This document shows, in pieces, positions 51,208 to 58,881 of a DNA stretch of 64,000 nucleotides. The notes under the pieces are model-generated. The model saw nothing but the letters and a program-made list of their open reading frames with translations. It had not been told where the DNA came from and did no database searches. The DNA is from JAEUJM01 sp044221555. Its GTDB lineage: Bacteria > Actinomycetota > Acidimicrobiia > Acidimicrobiales > DATDAH01. Within the stretch, counting starts at the first letter, position 1. Every line of letters begins with the position of its first letter. The stretch lies in the NCBI GenBank assembly GCA_044221555.1, contig JBGAOY010000010.1:62001-126000 (forward strand), in the 5' to 3' direction. The position numbers and the translations under genes are program-made.

Positions 51208-52545
51208 TCAGGGCAGGCCGCGGGTGAACTCGCACGAGGGGCCGGCCCGGTCGGTGCCGTCGCCCCCGGCGCAGAGGTCGTCGCCCTCGTTGCCCGCCAG
51301 CGCGTCGTCGCCGATGCCGCCGAACAGCCCGTCGTTCTTCGGTCCACCGAACAGGCGGTCACGGCCGGGCCCGGCCGCAGCCACGTCGGGCCCGTCACCA
51401 GCCTGCAGCAGATCGGGGCCGAGGCCGCCGTAGAGGTGGTCGGCGCCGTCCCCGGCCGACAAGGTGTCGGCACCGTTGCCGCCATCGAGCTCGTCGGCGC
51501 CGTTGCCGCCCTCGACGGTGTCGTTGCCGGCGAGTGCACAGACCGTGTCGTCGCCGCCGAGGGCGTCGACGGTGTCGGCATCAGCCGTCCCGAGGATCAC
51601 GTCGTCGCCCCCCGTGGGCACGTCACCGTCGCCGAGGTAGACGCTGACGTTCTGGCCCCGGCAGGTGGTGAGCGCGGCGAAGGTGAACACCTGCACGCGG
51701 TTGTTGTTCTTGTCGGCGACGAACACCCGGTCCCCGGCTCGGGCTGCGTCCGTCGGCGCGTTGAACTGCCCGTCGGCGGATCCGCCGCCGCCCCACGTGG
51801 CCAGCTGCGTGCCGTTCGCGCCGAATTGGGCGACCTTGTGCGAGATGTCCGTGGCGTACACGTTGCCGTCGGCGTCGGTCGACAGCCCGATCGGTGTGTC
51901 GAGCGAGGCGTTCGCGTTCAGGTACGACGGCGAGCCACCCGACGCATCTGTGCTGAGGATCTCGGTGAGCGTCACGCCGACCTCGAAGTGCCGGTTGATG
52001 GTGAACACCTGGGATCCATCGGTCCGTGCCGCGACGGCCGCGGTCTCCAGGCGCGCTCCCCAGCTCGTGACGAACGTGCCGCTGGACGAGAACCGGCTCA
52101 CCAGCTTCGACGGGCCCGACGGCGTCCTCGACAGCACGAACACGTCGCCTGCGCTGTCCACGGCCAGGTCGCTCGGTGTGTTGAGGCCGGTGCTCCACGA
52201 GCCCAGCGATGCACCGGCGGCATCGAACCTGGCCACCGAGCCGCCGTCGAGGACGTAGAGGGTCCCGGCGCCGTCCACCCCGACCGCGGTGGGGCTCGCC
52301 AGGCCGGTGGTGCGCGTGCCGAGCACGTTGCCCTGCGCGTCGAACTTCACGACCCGGCTGTTCGCCGGCTCGGCGACGAAGACGTGGCCGCCGGCGTCCG
52401 TGGCGATGCCGGCGGGACCGACCGCCGCCCAGGCGCGCACGAACGTGGGCGGGCTGTCGGCACTGGCAGGAGACGCGCCCAACAGCATCACCACGAGGAG
52501 GGTGGCCGCACCCGAGATCGCGAACACACGCCGGCGGATCCCCAT
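51208..52545 (-). CDS. Secreted NHL beta-propeller protein with RTX repeats
   Basis: A 445-residue exported protein. A signal peptide (MGIRRRVFAISGAATLLVVM...PASA, cleavage near residue 29) is followed by about six NHL-type blades (GIATDAGGHVFVAEPANSRVVKFDAQG, AVGVDGAGTLYVLD, DLAVDSAGDVFVLS, GLSTDADGNVYATD) to about residue 300. Calcium-binding RTX nonapeptide-like repeats then run to the end (DALGGDDTVCALAGNDTVEGGNGADELDGGNGADTL is the region). This combination suggests a calcium-stabilised surface or secreted binding protein. It is divergent from the Rieske-fusion operon and converges on the L,D-transpeptidase. Confidence 0.88.
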   Translation of the reverse strand: MGIRRRVFAISGAATLLVVMLLGASPASADSPPTFVRAWAAVGPAGIATDAGGHVFVAEPANSRVVKFDAQGNVLGTRTTGLASPTAVGVDGAGTLYVLDGGSVARFDAAGASLGSWSTGLNTPSDLAVDSAGDVFVLSRTPSGPSKLVSRFSSSGTFVTSWGARLETAAVAARTDGSQVFTINRHFEVGVTLTEILSTDASGGSPSYLNANASLDTPIGLSTDADGNVYATDISHKVAQFGANGTQLATWGGGGSADGQFNAPTDAARAGDRVFVADKNNNRVQVFTFAALTTCRGQNVSVYLGDGDVPTGGDDVILGTADADTVDALGGDDTVCALAGNDTVEGGNGADELDGGNGADTLSAGDGADHLYGGLGPDLLQAGDGPDVAAAGPGRDRLFGGPKNDGLFGGIGDDALAGNEGDDLCAGGDGTDRAGPSCEFTRGLP

Positions 52546-52665
52546 TGTCGTGCACCTCCGTCTCGTCCGCCCCACTTGCGTCGGACTGTAGTTGGGATCG
52601 GCGTGTAACGCTCGGAGCTCACCGGGGACAGCACCTCGATCGACGCATCGAGACGGGAGCACCAG

Positions 52666-54330
52666 ATGGCGTTCGTGGAACGGGGTCGCAGCACCGAGCA
52701 CCTCATGGGCATGGGTGACCGCAACGAGGGATCGGGGTGGATGGCCGTGTGCGCGCTCGACGAGATCGTGGCGGGCCGCGGGGTCGTGCGGATGGTCAAC
52801 GGCGCCGACCTGGCCATCATGCGCGACGGCGACGGTTCGCCCGACGACGCGGTCTACGCGCTGGGCAACCTGTGCCCGCACCGGGGCGGGCAGATCGGTG
52901 ACGGCACCGTGGTGGACGGGAAGGCCATCTGCCCGTTGCACACGTGGGACTTCGACCTGCGCACCGGGGTGTCGCCGTTCAACCCGGCCGACACGCTGCC
53001 CACGTTCCCGGCGCGGGTCCGCGACGGCCAGGTCGAGGTGGACGCGTCGGCGGTGCCGCTCACTGCGCCCCGCCCGCCGGTGTACCTGGGGCCGTGGCTG
53101 CGACGAGGTGCCGAGGACCGCGGCATGTACCTCGCGCACCACCTGGCCGAGGGTGCGGGGGCGTTCACCGAGGCGATGGGGTCCGAGCGCAACGAGCCCG
53201 GCCACGACACCGGCCGCAAGTACCCCAGCTACGACGACCTGGTCTTCCGGCCGGCGCAGCTGGCCACGCTCCCCACCCTCGGCGACGTCGAGGTCGACAC
53301 GTCGACCGTGCTGGGCACCGCCTCGGCCGAGCCGCTCCGCCTCGAGCTGCCCGTGTTCGTCAGCCACATGTCGTTCGGCGCGCTCAGCGCCGAGGCCAAG
53401 GAGGCTCTGGCCCGGGGATCGGCCGCCGCCGGCACCGCCATCGCCTCGGGCGAGGGTGGGGCCCATCCCCGTGAGCGCGACAACGCCGCCCACTACATCT
53501 TCGAGATGGCCTCTGGGTACTTCGGGTGGACCGAGGAGAACATCACCGCCGCCGACGCCATCGAGATCAAGCTGGGCCAGGGCGCCAAGCCCGGCCTCGG
53601 CGGCACCCTGCTGGGCCCGAAGGTGACCGAGGAGATCGCCGCCATCCGGGGCGTGGCGCCCGGCACCGACGTGCACTCGCCGGCCCACTTCCCCGACATC
53701 AACTCGGTGGCCGACCTCACCCGGCGGGTGGCCGAGATCAAGGCGATGACCGGGGGCAAGCCCGTCGGCATCAAGTTCGCCACGGGCCACGTGGAGGCCG
53801 ACCTGGCCGCCGCGGTCGAGGCCGGCGCCGACTGGGTGACCGTCGACGGCCTGGGCGGCGGCACCGGTGCGGCCCCCACCCACGTCAAGGACAACGTGGG
53901 CCTGCCGTCGATCACCGGGCTGTACCGGGCCCGAACGTGGTTGGACGACCACGGGGTCGGCGACGTGCAACTCGTGGCCACCGGTGGGTTCCGGACACCC
54001 GACGAGATGGCCAAGGCCCTCGCCCTCGGGGCGGACGCGGTGGCGCTGGCCACCACGTCGCTGATGGCGATCGGGTGCCAGCAGTACCGGGCGTGCCATC
54101 GGGGCACCTGCCCCGTCGGCATCGCCACCCAGGACCCGATGCTGCGGGGACGGCTCGACATCGACGTGTCGGCGCGACGCCTGGCCAACTTCCTCACGGG
54201 CTGCACCACGCTGATGGTCGACTTCGCCCGGGTGGTGGGCAAGACCCGCCTCGTCGACCTCGACCGCCACGACCTGGTCACCCTCGATCAGCGGCTCGCT
54301 GATCGTTGCGACATCGAGTACGCGTTCTGA
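52666..54330 (+). CDS. Rieske domain fused to glutamate-synthase-like FMN domain
   Basis: A 554-residue fusion. Residues 1-130 are a Rieske [2Fe-2S] domain: CPH (Cys70, His72) and CPLH (Cys89, His92). Residues about 180-540 are the FMN/Fe-S synthase barrel of glutamate synthase: VSHMSFGALSAEAKEALARGS, SGEGGAHPRE, IKLGQGAKPGLGG, GGGTGAAPT and the 3Fe-4S pattern Cys471-x5-Cys477-x4-Cys482. There is no glutaminase domain. The Rieske part may feed electrons to the FMN/Fe-S barrel from a reductase or receive them. It starts a three-gene overlapping operon (next start TGATG). Reaction unknown. Confidence 0.88.
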   Translation: MAFVERGRSTEHLMGMGDRNEGSGWMAVCALDEIVAGRGVVRMVNGADLAIMRDGDGSPDDAVYALGNLCPHRGGQIGDGTVVDGKAICPLHTWDFDLRTGVSPFNPADTLPTFPARVRDGQVEVDASAVPLTAPRPPVYLGPWLRRGAEDRGMYLAHHLAEGAGAFTEAMGSERNEPGHDTGRKYPSYDDLVFRPAQLATLPTLGDVEVDTSTVLGTASAEPLRLELPVFVSHMSFGALSAEAKEALARGSAAAGTAIASGEGGAHPRERDNAAHYIFEMASGYFGWTEENITAADAIEIKLGQGAKPGLGGTLLGPKVTEEIAAIRGVAPGTDVHSPAHFPDINSVADLTRRVAEIKAMTGGKPVGIKFATGHVEADLAAAVEAGADWVTVDGLGGGTGAAPTHVKDNVGLPSITGLYRARTWLDDHGVGDVQLVATGGFRTPDEMAKALALGADAVALATTSLMAIGCQQYRACHRGTCPVGIATQDPMLRGRLDIDVSARRLANFLTGCTTLMVDFARVVGKTRLVDLDRHDLVTLDQRLADRCDIEYAF

Positions 54331-55337
54331 TGGCGACGATCCAGCCCGCGCGCGACGCCCGAGCCGAGGCCGAGCAGCGACTCGGCGACCGCTACCACGC
54401 GCTCGTGCTCGAGCCGTCGCCGCCCGCGGTGGGCGCTCCGTGGTTCGCCGACGATCCCCTCGACCCCGGGCCGTTGGCCATCGGCTCGGGACGGCCCGTG
54501 GTGTCGCCGGTCGGCACGGGCGACGTGAGTTGGGCCGAGCTGTGCGGCGACGACCCGGACCTGGCTGAGTGGTGCGCCGCTCGCAACCTGGCGGCGTGGG
54601 CCCGCCTGCCGGGCTCGCTCCCGGCGCGATTCGTGGCCACCCGCGTGGCGCTGCACGCCGTCGCCGAGCACGTGGCCTGCCCCGCCCGCCACGCGGCCAA
54701 CACCAAGATCGCCCTGCGGTACACGATCGGCGGGTTCGGGACGCCCTTCTTCTGGTCGGACGGCGACACCCGCCAGGTGCGGGTCGAGCACGGCCGCCTC
54801 GTCGTGCAGGACGGGGCAGGGTGCCACGTCCACGAGCTCACCACGCTGGGGGCGGCCGCCGATGCCGCAGGGGTGCCCCTCGGGGCGCCGACCGAGGTGT
54901 TCGAGCCGTCCACCGCCGCCGATCCCGCGGCACCCCTCGAGGTGGACGAGGCGGCGGCGTCGTTGCTGGGTGCCTGGTACGGGCTGGCGACCTCGGCGCT
55001 CGAGCAGGTCCGCGCCACCGGCCCGCGTGCCGACCCGCCGTCCCGCGTGCAGTTGTGGCCCGAGCACTTCGACCTCGGCGTCGACCTGGGGGCCGAGGCC
55101 GACCGCACCCGGGTCACGTTGGGCGCGTCGCCGGGCGACGGGCCCAACCCCGAGCCGTACCTCTACGTGCTGCCCTGGGCCGAGGTCGACCGGGGCGGGT
55201 TCTGGAACGCCGACTCGTTCACCGGGGCGATCCTGCCCTACCGCGAGTTGGTCGCCGCCGAGGACCAGCGGCGAGCGGCCGTCGACTTCTTCCATCGGGC
55301 ACTGGACGCGATCGACCAGGAGGCGAGCAGTGGATGA
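54330..55337 (+). CDS. Uncharacterised protein between two Rieske fusion genes
   Basis: A 335-residue soluble protein without signal peptide or membrane segment. It appears alpha/beta with conserved-looking blocks: CPARHAANTKIALRYTIGGFGTPFF (about 110-140) and LWPEHFDLGVDLG (about 245-257) followed by a GASPGDG...PEPYLYVLPW stretch. Cys residues are few, and I see no cofactor motif. The ATG overlaps the preceding stop by one base (TGATG), and the 3' end overlaps the next start by 8 bases. It is therefore made in step with both Rieske enzymes and may be a subunit or substrate-delivery factor. Confidence 0.75.
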   Translation: MATIQPARDARAEAEQRLGDRYHALVLEPSPPAVGAPWFADDPLDPGPLAIGSGRPVVSPVGTGDVSWAELCGDDPDLAEWCAARNLAAWARLPGSLPARFVATRVALHAVAEHVACPARHAANTKIALRYTIGGFGTPFFWSDGDTRQVRVEHGRLVVQDGAGCHVHELTTLGAAADAAGVPLGAPTEVFEPSTAADPAAPLEVDEAAASLLGAWYGLATSALEQVRATGPRADPPSRVQLWPEHFDLGVDLGAEADRTRVTLGASPGDGPNPEPYLYVLPWAEVDRGGFWNADSFTGAILPYRELVAAEDQRRAAVDFFHRALDAIDQEASSG

Positions 55338-57279
55338 GTCACGGGTGTTCGTCCGCACGGACCGCCCCGACATCGACGTCGGACGGGTCACCACGGTGGT
55401 GGTGGCCAACCGGGCGGTGGCGGTCACCCGCACCGATGACGGGTGGGGCGCGCTCGACAACCACTGCCCGCACCAGGGCGGTCCGCTCGGCGACGGGCAG
55501 TTGGAGAACGGCTACCTGATCTGCCCGTGGCACGCCTACGAGTACCACCCGTGCACCGGTCGGCCGCCGGGTGGGTTCAGCGATTCGGCGACGGCCTACG
55601 CGGTCGAGGAGCGGGACGACGGCCTCTACATCGAGGTTCCCGTGGCCGACGAGAGGCCGTCGTTGATGGACCAGATGGTGGACGTGCTGACCGACTGGGG
55701 GGTGGACACGGTCTTCGGCATGGTGGGCCACTCGAACCTGGGGCTGGCCGAGGCCCTGCGCAAGGCCGAGGCCGACGGCCGCCTCATGTTCATCGGGATC
55801 CGCCACGAAGGGGCAGGTGCGTTCGCCGCCAGCGGCTACGCCAAGCTCACCGGCCGTCCAGCCGCCTGCTTCACCATCGCCGGTCCGGGCGCCACCAACC
55901 TGCTCACCGGGCTGTGGGATGCCAAGGTCGACCGTGTGCCGATCCTGGCCCTGACCGGGCAGGTGCAGACGCAGGTGCTCGGGCCGGGCGCGTTCCAGGA
56001 GGTCCCCCTGTCCGAGGCCTTCGCGGCGGTGGCCGAGTGGAGCCAGACGGTGCTGGCCCCGGACAACGCCACCGAGTTGATGGCTCTGGCCCTCAAGCAC
56101 GCCGAGGTGAACCGCGACGTCGCCCACCTGGTCTTCCCCGACGACGTCCAGAACCTGCCGGGTCGGGACGATCCGCCGCCGCGGCCCAAGGCGGGGCGGG
56201 TGTCGACCACCCGCATCGCACCCCCAGAGGCCGAACTGGCCGAGGCGGTGGCGCTGCTGGCCGGAGCCGAGCGGCCGGCGATCATCGTGGGCAACGGCGC
56301 CCGCCCGTTCCGAGAGCAGGTGATCGCGCTCGCGGAGCACCTCGACGCCCCGATCATCACCACGTTCAAGGCGAAGGGCCTGGTGCCCGACGACCACCCG
56401 CTGGCGTGCGGCGTGCTGGGCCGCTCCGGCATCCCGGTGGCGTCGATGACGATGGGTCGCTCGGATGCCCTGCTGGTGCTCGGGGCATCGTTCTCGAACC
56501 ACACGGGCATCGCCACCTACGTGCCCACCGTCCAGGTGGACTTCGAACGCATGATGCTCGGCAAGTTCCACCCGGTGGACGTGCCCCTGTGGGGGGAGAT
56601 CGGACGCACCGTGGAGCTGCTGGCCGCGGCGCTGCCGGCCGGCGACCGGCCCGAGCTGCGTGCGGCGGTGGCGACCCGGTGGGAACGATGGCGGGCCGAG
56701 AAGGCCGCACGCCGCGACCTGCTCGACGCCAAGGGTCGCCTTCACCCGGCGCTCGTCTTCGACGCCCTCGGCCGGGTGGTCCCCGACGACGCGGCCATCT
56801 GCTGCGACGTGGGGAACAACACGTACTCCTTCGGTCACTTCTTCGAGTGCCGTGGCCGTCAGGACGTCATCATGTCGGGGTACCTGGGCTCGATCGGGTT
56901 CGGCTTCGCCTCGGCCCTCGGCGCCTGGGCCGCGTCGAGGGGCACCGGTCGCAAGGTGATCTCGATCTCGGGGGACGGTGGCTTCGGGCAGTACCTGGCC
57001 GACTTCACCACCGCGGTGAAGTACGGCATGGGCATCACCCACGTGCTGTTGAACAACGGTGAGCTGGCCAAGATCAGCCGCGAGCAGGTCGCCGCGATCC
57101 ACCCGGTCTGGCAGACCTCGCTCGTGAACCCCGACTTCGCCGACTACGCGCGCCTCTGCGGTGGCGTCGGCTTCTCGGTGCGGACCCCGGACGAGCTCGG
57201 CCCCGCGCTCGCCGCCGCGGTCGCCATCACCGACCGCCCGTCGCTGGTCGAGATCCACAGCTCGAACCGCGACGTCTGA
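55330..57279 (+). CDS. Rieske domain fused to TPP-dependent pyruvate-oxidase-like enzyme
   Basis: A 649-residue fusion. Residues 1-108 form a Rieske ferredoxin domain with CPH (Cys46, His48) and CPWH (Cys65, His68). Residues 112-649 are a thiamine-diphosphate enzyme of the acetolactate synthase/pyruvate oxidase family. The catalytic Glu160 is in RHEGAGAFAASGYAKLTG, FTIAGPGATN follows, a central domain, and the TPP-binding GDG...NN motif (about residues 549-577, GDGGFGQYLADFTTAVKYGM...LLNN). A decarboxylase/oxidase passing electrons to its own Rieske cluster is plausible. The GTG at 55330 overlaps the upstream gene. Substrate unknown. Confidence 0.9.
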   Translation: MDESRVFVRTDRPDIDVGRVTTVVVANRAVAVTRTDDGWGALDNHCPHQGGPLGDGQLENGYLICPWHAYEYHPCTGRPPGGFSDSATAYAVEERDDGLYIEVPVADERPSLMDQMVDVLTDWGVDTVFGMVGHSNLGLAEALRKAEADGRLMFIGIRHEGAGAFAASGYAKLTGRPAACFTIAGPGATNLLTGLWDAKVDRVPILALTGQVQTQVLGPGAFQEVPLSEAFAAVAEWSQTVLAPDNATELMALALKHAEVNRDVAHLVFPDDVQNLPGRDDPPPRPKAGRVSTTRIAPPEAELAEAVALLAGAERPAIIVGNGARPFREQVIALAEHLDAPIITTFKAKGLVPDDHPLACGVLGRSGIPVASMTMGRSDALLVLGASFSNHTGIATYVPTVQVDFERMMLGKFHPVDVPLWGEIGRTVELLAAALPAGDRPELRAAVATRWERWRAEKAARRDLLDAKGRLHPALVFDALGRVVPDDAAICCDVGNNTYSFGHFFECRGRQDVIMSGYLGSIGFGFASALGAWAASRGTGRKVISISGDGGFGQYLADFTTAVKYGMGITHVLLNNGELAKISREQVAAIHPVWQTSLVNPDFADYARLCGGVGFSVRTPDELGPALAAAVAITDRPSLVEIHSSNRDV

Positions 57280-57342
57280 GGGGGTGACCTCGCCACCTCT
57301 TCCCTGAGCACCGGCTCGCCATCGCGTTCGTCGGGTGGAGCG

Positions 57343-57372
57343 GCGCTGCTCCGGATGACGCGCTGCTCCGGA
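57343..57372. repeat. Short direct repeat near the esterase stop
   Basis: GCGCTGCTCCGGA occurs at 57343-57355 and 57360-57372, a 17-base period, 9-38 bases beyond the stop of the minus-strand esterase. A small member of the group of tandem repeats at gene 3' ends. Confidence 0.45.
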
Positions 57373-57380
57373 CAGTGGTG

Positions 57381-58310
57381 TCAGGCGGTGGCGAACGCCT
57401 GCTTCAAGGCGGCGACCGCTTCGGCGTCGGCGGCACGGGCGCCGTCGAGGTAGCGGGTCATGCCCAGGAAGCCGTGGATCATGCCGTCGTAGCGGCTGAT
57501 GGTGGTGGGCACACCGGCCTCGGCCAGGCGGCGGCCGTAGGCCTCGCCCTCGTCCCGCAGCGGATCGAACTCCGCGGTGATGACCAGGGCCGGTGGCAGA
57601 CCGGCGAGGTCGGGGGCGCGGAGCGGCGCGGCGCGTGGCTCGCCGCGCTGTGACGGCTGGGTGTAGTGGTCGTAGAACCACCGCATCGCCTCGGTGGTCA
57701 GCATGAAGCCCTCGGCGTTGTCGACCATCGACCGGGTGGTGGTGTCGAAGTCGGTGACCGGGTAGACGAGGAGCTGGAAGCACAGGTCGGGGTCACCCTC
57801 GTCGCGCGCCACGAGGCAGGCGGCGGCGGCGAGGTTTCCGCCCGCGCTGTCCCCACCCACGGCCACCCGGGCGGCGTCCCCACCCAACTCGGCGGCGTGC
57901 TCGACGGTCCAGCGCAGCGCCGCCATGCAGTCGTCGAGGCCGGCGGGGAAGGGGTGCTCGGGCGCGAGCCGGTACTCCACCGAGACCGTCACGCAGTCGG
58001 CTCCCGTGCACAGTGCCCGGGCCACCGGGTCGGACTGCTCGATGCTGCCCAGCACCCAGCCGCCGCCGTGGAACCACACCAGGATGGGGAACGGGCCCTC
58101 GCCCGGGGGCGTGTACACCCGGATCGGGATGTCGTGGCCGTCCGCGGGGATCGTCCGGTCGGCGATCGCGTCGATCTCGACGACACGGGCCATGGACGGC
58201 ATGGCCGCCATCAGCGCCCGGGCGGCGTCGGCCTCGAGGTCGGTGATCGACGGGGCGCCGCTGTTGGCCAGCAGGTCGAGCAGCGGTTGGAGCTGGGGGT
58301 CGACGGGCAT
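57381..58310 (-). CDS. HSL-family esterase/lipase
   Basis: A 309-residue cytoplasmic carboxylesterase. The HGGGW segment (oxyanion hole), GDSAGGN (nucleophile), AEFDPLRDEGEAYG (Asp) and DGMIHGFLG (His) make it a close paralogue of the esterase at 24806. It converges on the Rieske-TPP gene and precedes the ArsC-like gene's end by 6 bases on the same strand, so ArsC-like and esterase are cotranscribed. Substrate unknown; steroid esters or lactones are possible by context. Confidence 0.9.
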   Translation of the reverse strand: MPVDPQLQPLLDLLANSGAPSITDLEADAARALMAAMPSMARVVEIDAIADRTIPADGHDIPIRVYTPPGEGPFPILVWFHGGGWVLGSIEQSDPVARALCTGADCVTVSVEYRLAPEHPFPAGLDDCMAALRWTVEHAAELGGDAARVAVGGDSAGGNLAAAACLVARDEGDPDLCFQLLVYPVTDFDTTTRSMVDNAEGFMLTTEAMRWFYDHYTQPSQRGEPRAAPLRAPDLAGLPPALVITAEFDPLRDEGEAYGRRLAEAGVPTTISRYDGMIHGFLGMTRYLDGARAADAEAVAALKQAFATA

Positions 58311-58316
58311 CGTGGG

Positions 58317-58688
58317 TCAGTCGAGCAGCTCGAGCACCTGCTCGGGGGGCCGGCCGATGACGGCCCGGTCGCCGCGCACGACCACCGGTCGCTCCATCAG
58401 GATGCCGTGCTCGGTCAACAGGTCGACCACGGCCTCCGCGGTCTGGAAGTCGGCGATGTCGAGGCCGAGCGCCTTGAAGTTCTGGTCGCGGCGCACGAGG
58501 GCCGAGGGTGGGTCGGGCACCAGGTCGACGATGCGCTCGATGGTCTGGCGGTCCAGCGGGTGCGCCTTGTAGTTCACCACCTCGGGCTCGACCCCTCGCT
58601 CGTTCAGGATGTCCAGTGCCGACCGGGACTTGCTGCAGGACGGGTTGTGGTAGATCACGACGTCTTCGGCTCTTCGCTGATCGCTCAT
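58317..58688 (-). CDS. ArsC-family (arsenate reductase/Spx-like) protein
   Basis: A 123-residue thioredoxin-fold protein of the ArsC/YffB group: VIYHNPSCSKSRSALDIL (Cys18), VVNYKAHPLD, ALVRRDQNFKALG and MERPVVVRGDRAVIGRPPEQVLELL with the Arg positions used in arsenate reductases. It may be a glutaredoxin-linked arsenate reductase or a general thiol protein. The ATG at 58688 lies inside repeat family B, which also encodes the first codons (MSDQRRAEDV). Confidence 0.87.
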   Translation of the reverse strand: MSDQRRAEDVVIYHNPSCSKSRSALDILNERGVEPEVVNYKAHPLDRQTIERIVDLVPDPPSALVRRDQNFKALGLDIADFQTAEAVVDLLTEHGILMERPVVVRGDRAVIGRPPEQVLELLD

Positions 58689-58727
58689 CGCGACCATCAT
58701 GGCTCGCTCGTCCCTCGCTCGCCGCCG
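58668..58727 (-). repeat. Interspersed repeat family B, copy 1
   Basis: Read on the minus strand: GCGGCGAGCGAGGGACGAGC, then a TGATGGTCGCGATGAG block and a CAGCGAAGAGCC block. The same order and nearly the same bases occur on the plus strand at 63025-63083. It contains the start codon of the ArsC-like gene. A weaker copy lies at about 22499-22550. Confidence 0.6.
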
Positions 58728-58801
58728 CATCCCCGACTGGCGACGGGATCCCTCGCTCGCCGTCGCATCCCCGACTGGCGACCGGATCCCTCGCTCGCCG
58801 G
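58726..58801. repeat. 38-bp tandem repeat upstream of the kstR-like gene
   Basis: Two units of 38 bases, each starting CGCATCCCCGACTGGCGAC and ending CTCGCCG plus one base (58726 and 58764), with a partial unit before them. They lie between the divergent ArsC-like and kstR-like genes. No coding capacity is evident. Confidence 0.65.
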
Positions 58802-58860
58802 TGTCGTTCACCGGCCGTGGCTGGGTCACCCCCACGTCGCTGCTCTTGACGGGCCGCGAC

Positions 58861-58874
58861 GAGAACGTGTTCTC
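58861..58874 (+). promoter_or_regulatory. KstR-like operator GAGAACGTGTTCTC before kstR
   Basis: A perfect 14-base palindrome with the KstR core AAC-nn-GTT; the outer T/A pair is replaced symmetrically by G/C. It ends 7 bases before the GTG of the KstR-type gene, as expected for autoregulation. Confidence 0.7.
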
Positions 58875-58881
58875 TTTCCCG

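Noticed and set aside
51208..54270. Minus-strand frame running on from the NHL/RTX gene through the Rieske-GltS gene
   Set aside because: The real NHL/RTX gene starts at 52545 with a signal peptide; the upstream extension is the shadow of the Rieske fusion.
57280..57340. Gap after the Rieske-TPP gene, checked for a terminator
   Set aside because: No stem of useful length or T-run was found.
55339..57783. Minus-strand frame of 814 codons opposite the Rieske-TPP gene
   Set aside because: Composition is Gly/His/Val/Arg-rich with no domain; the plus strand carries clear Rieske and TPP motifs.
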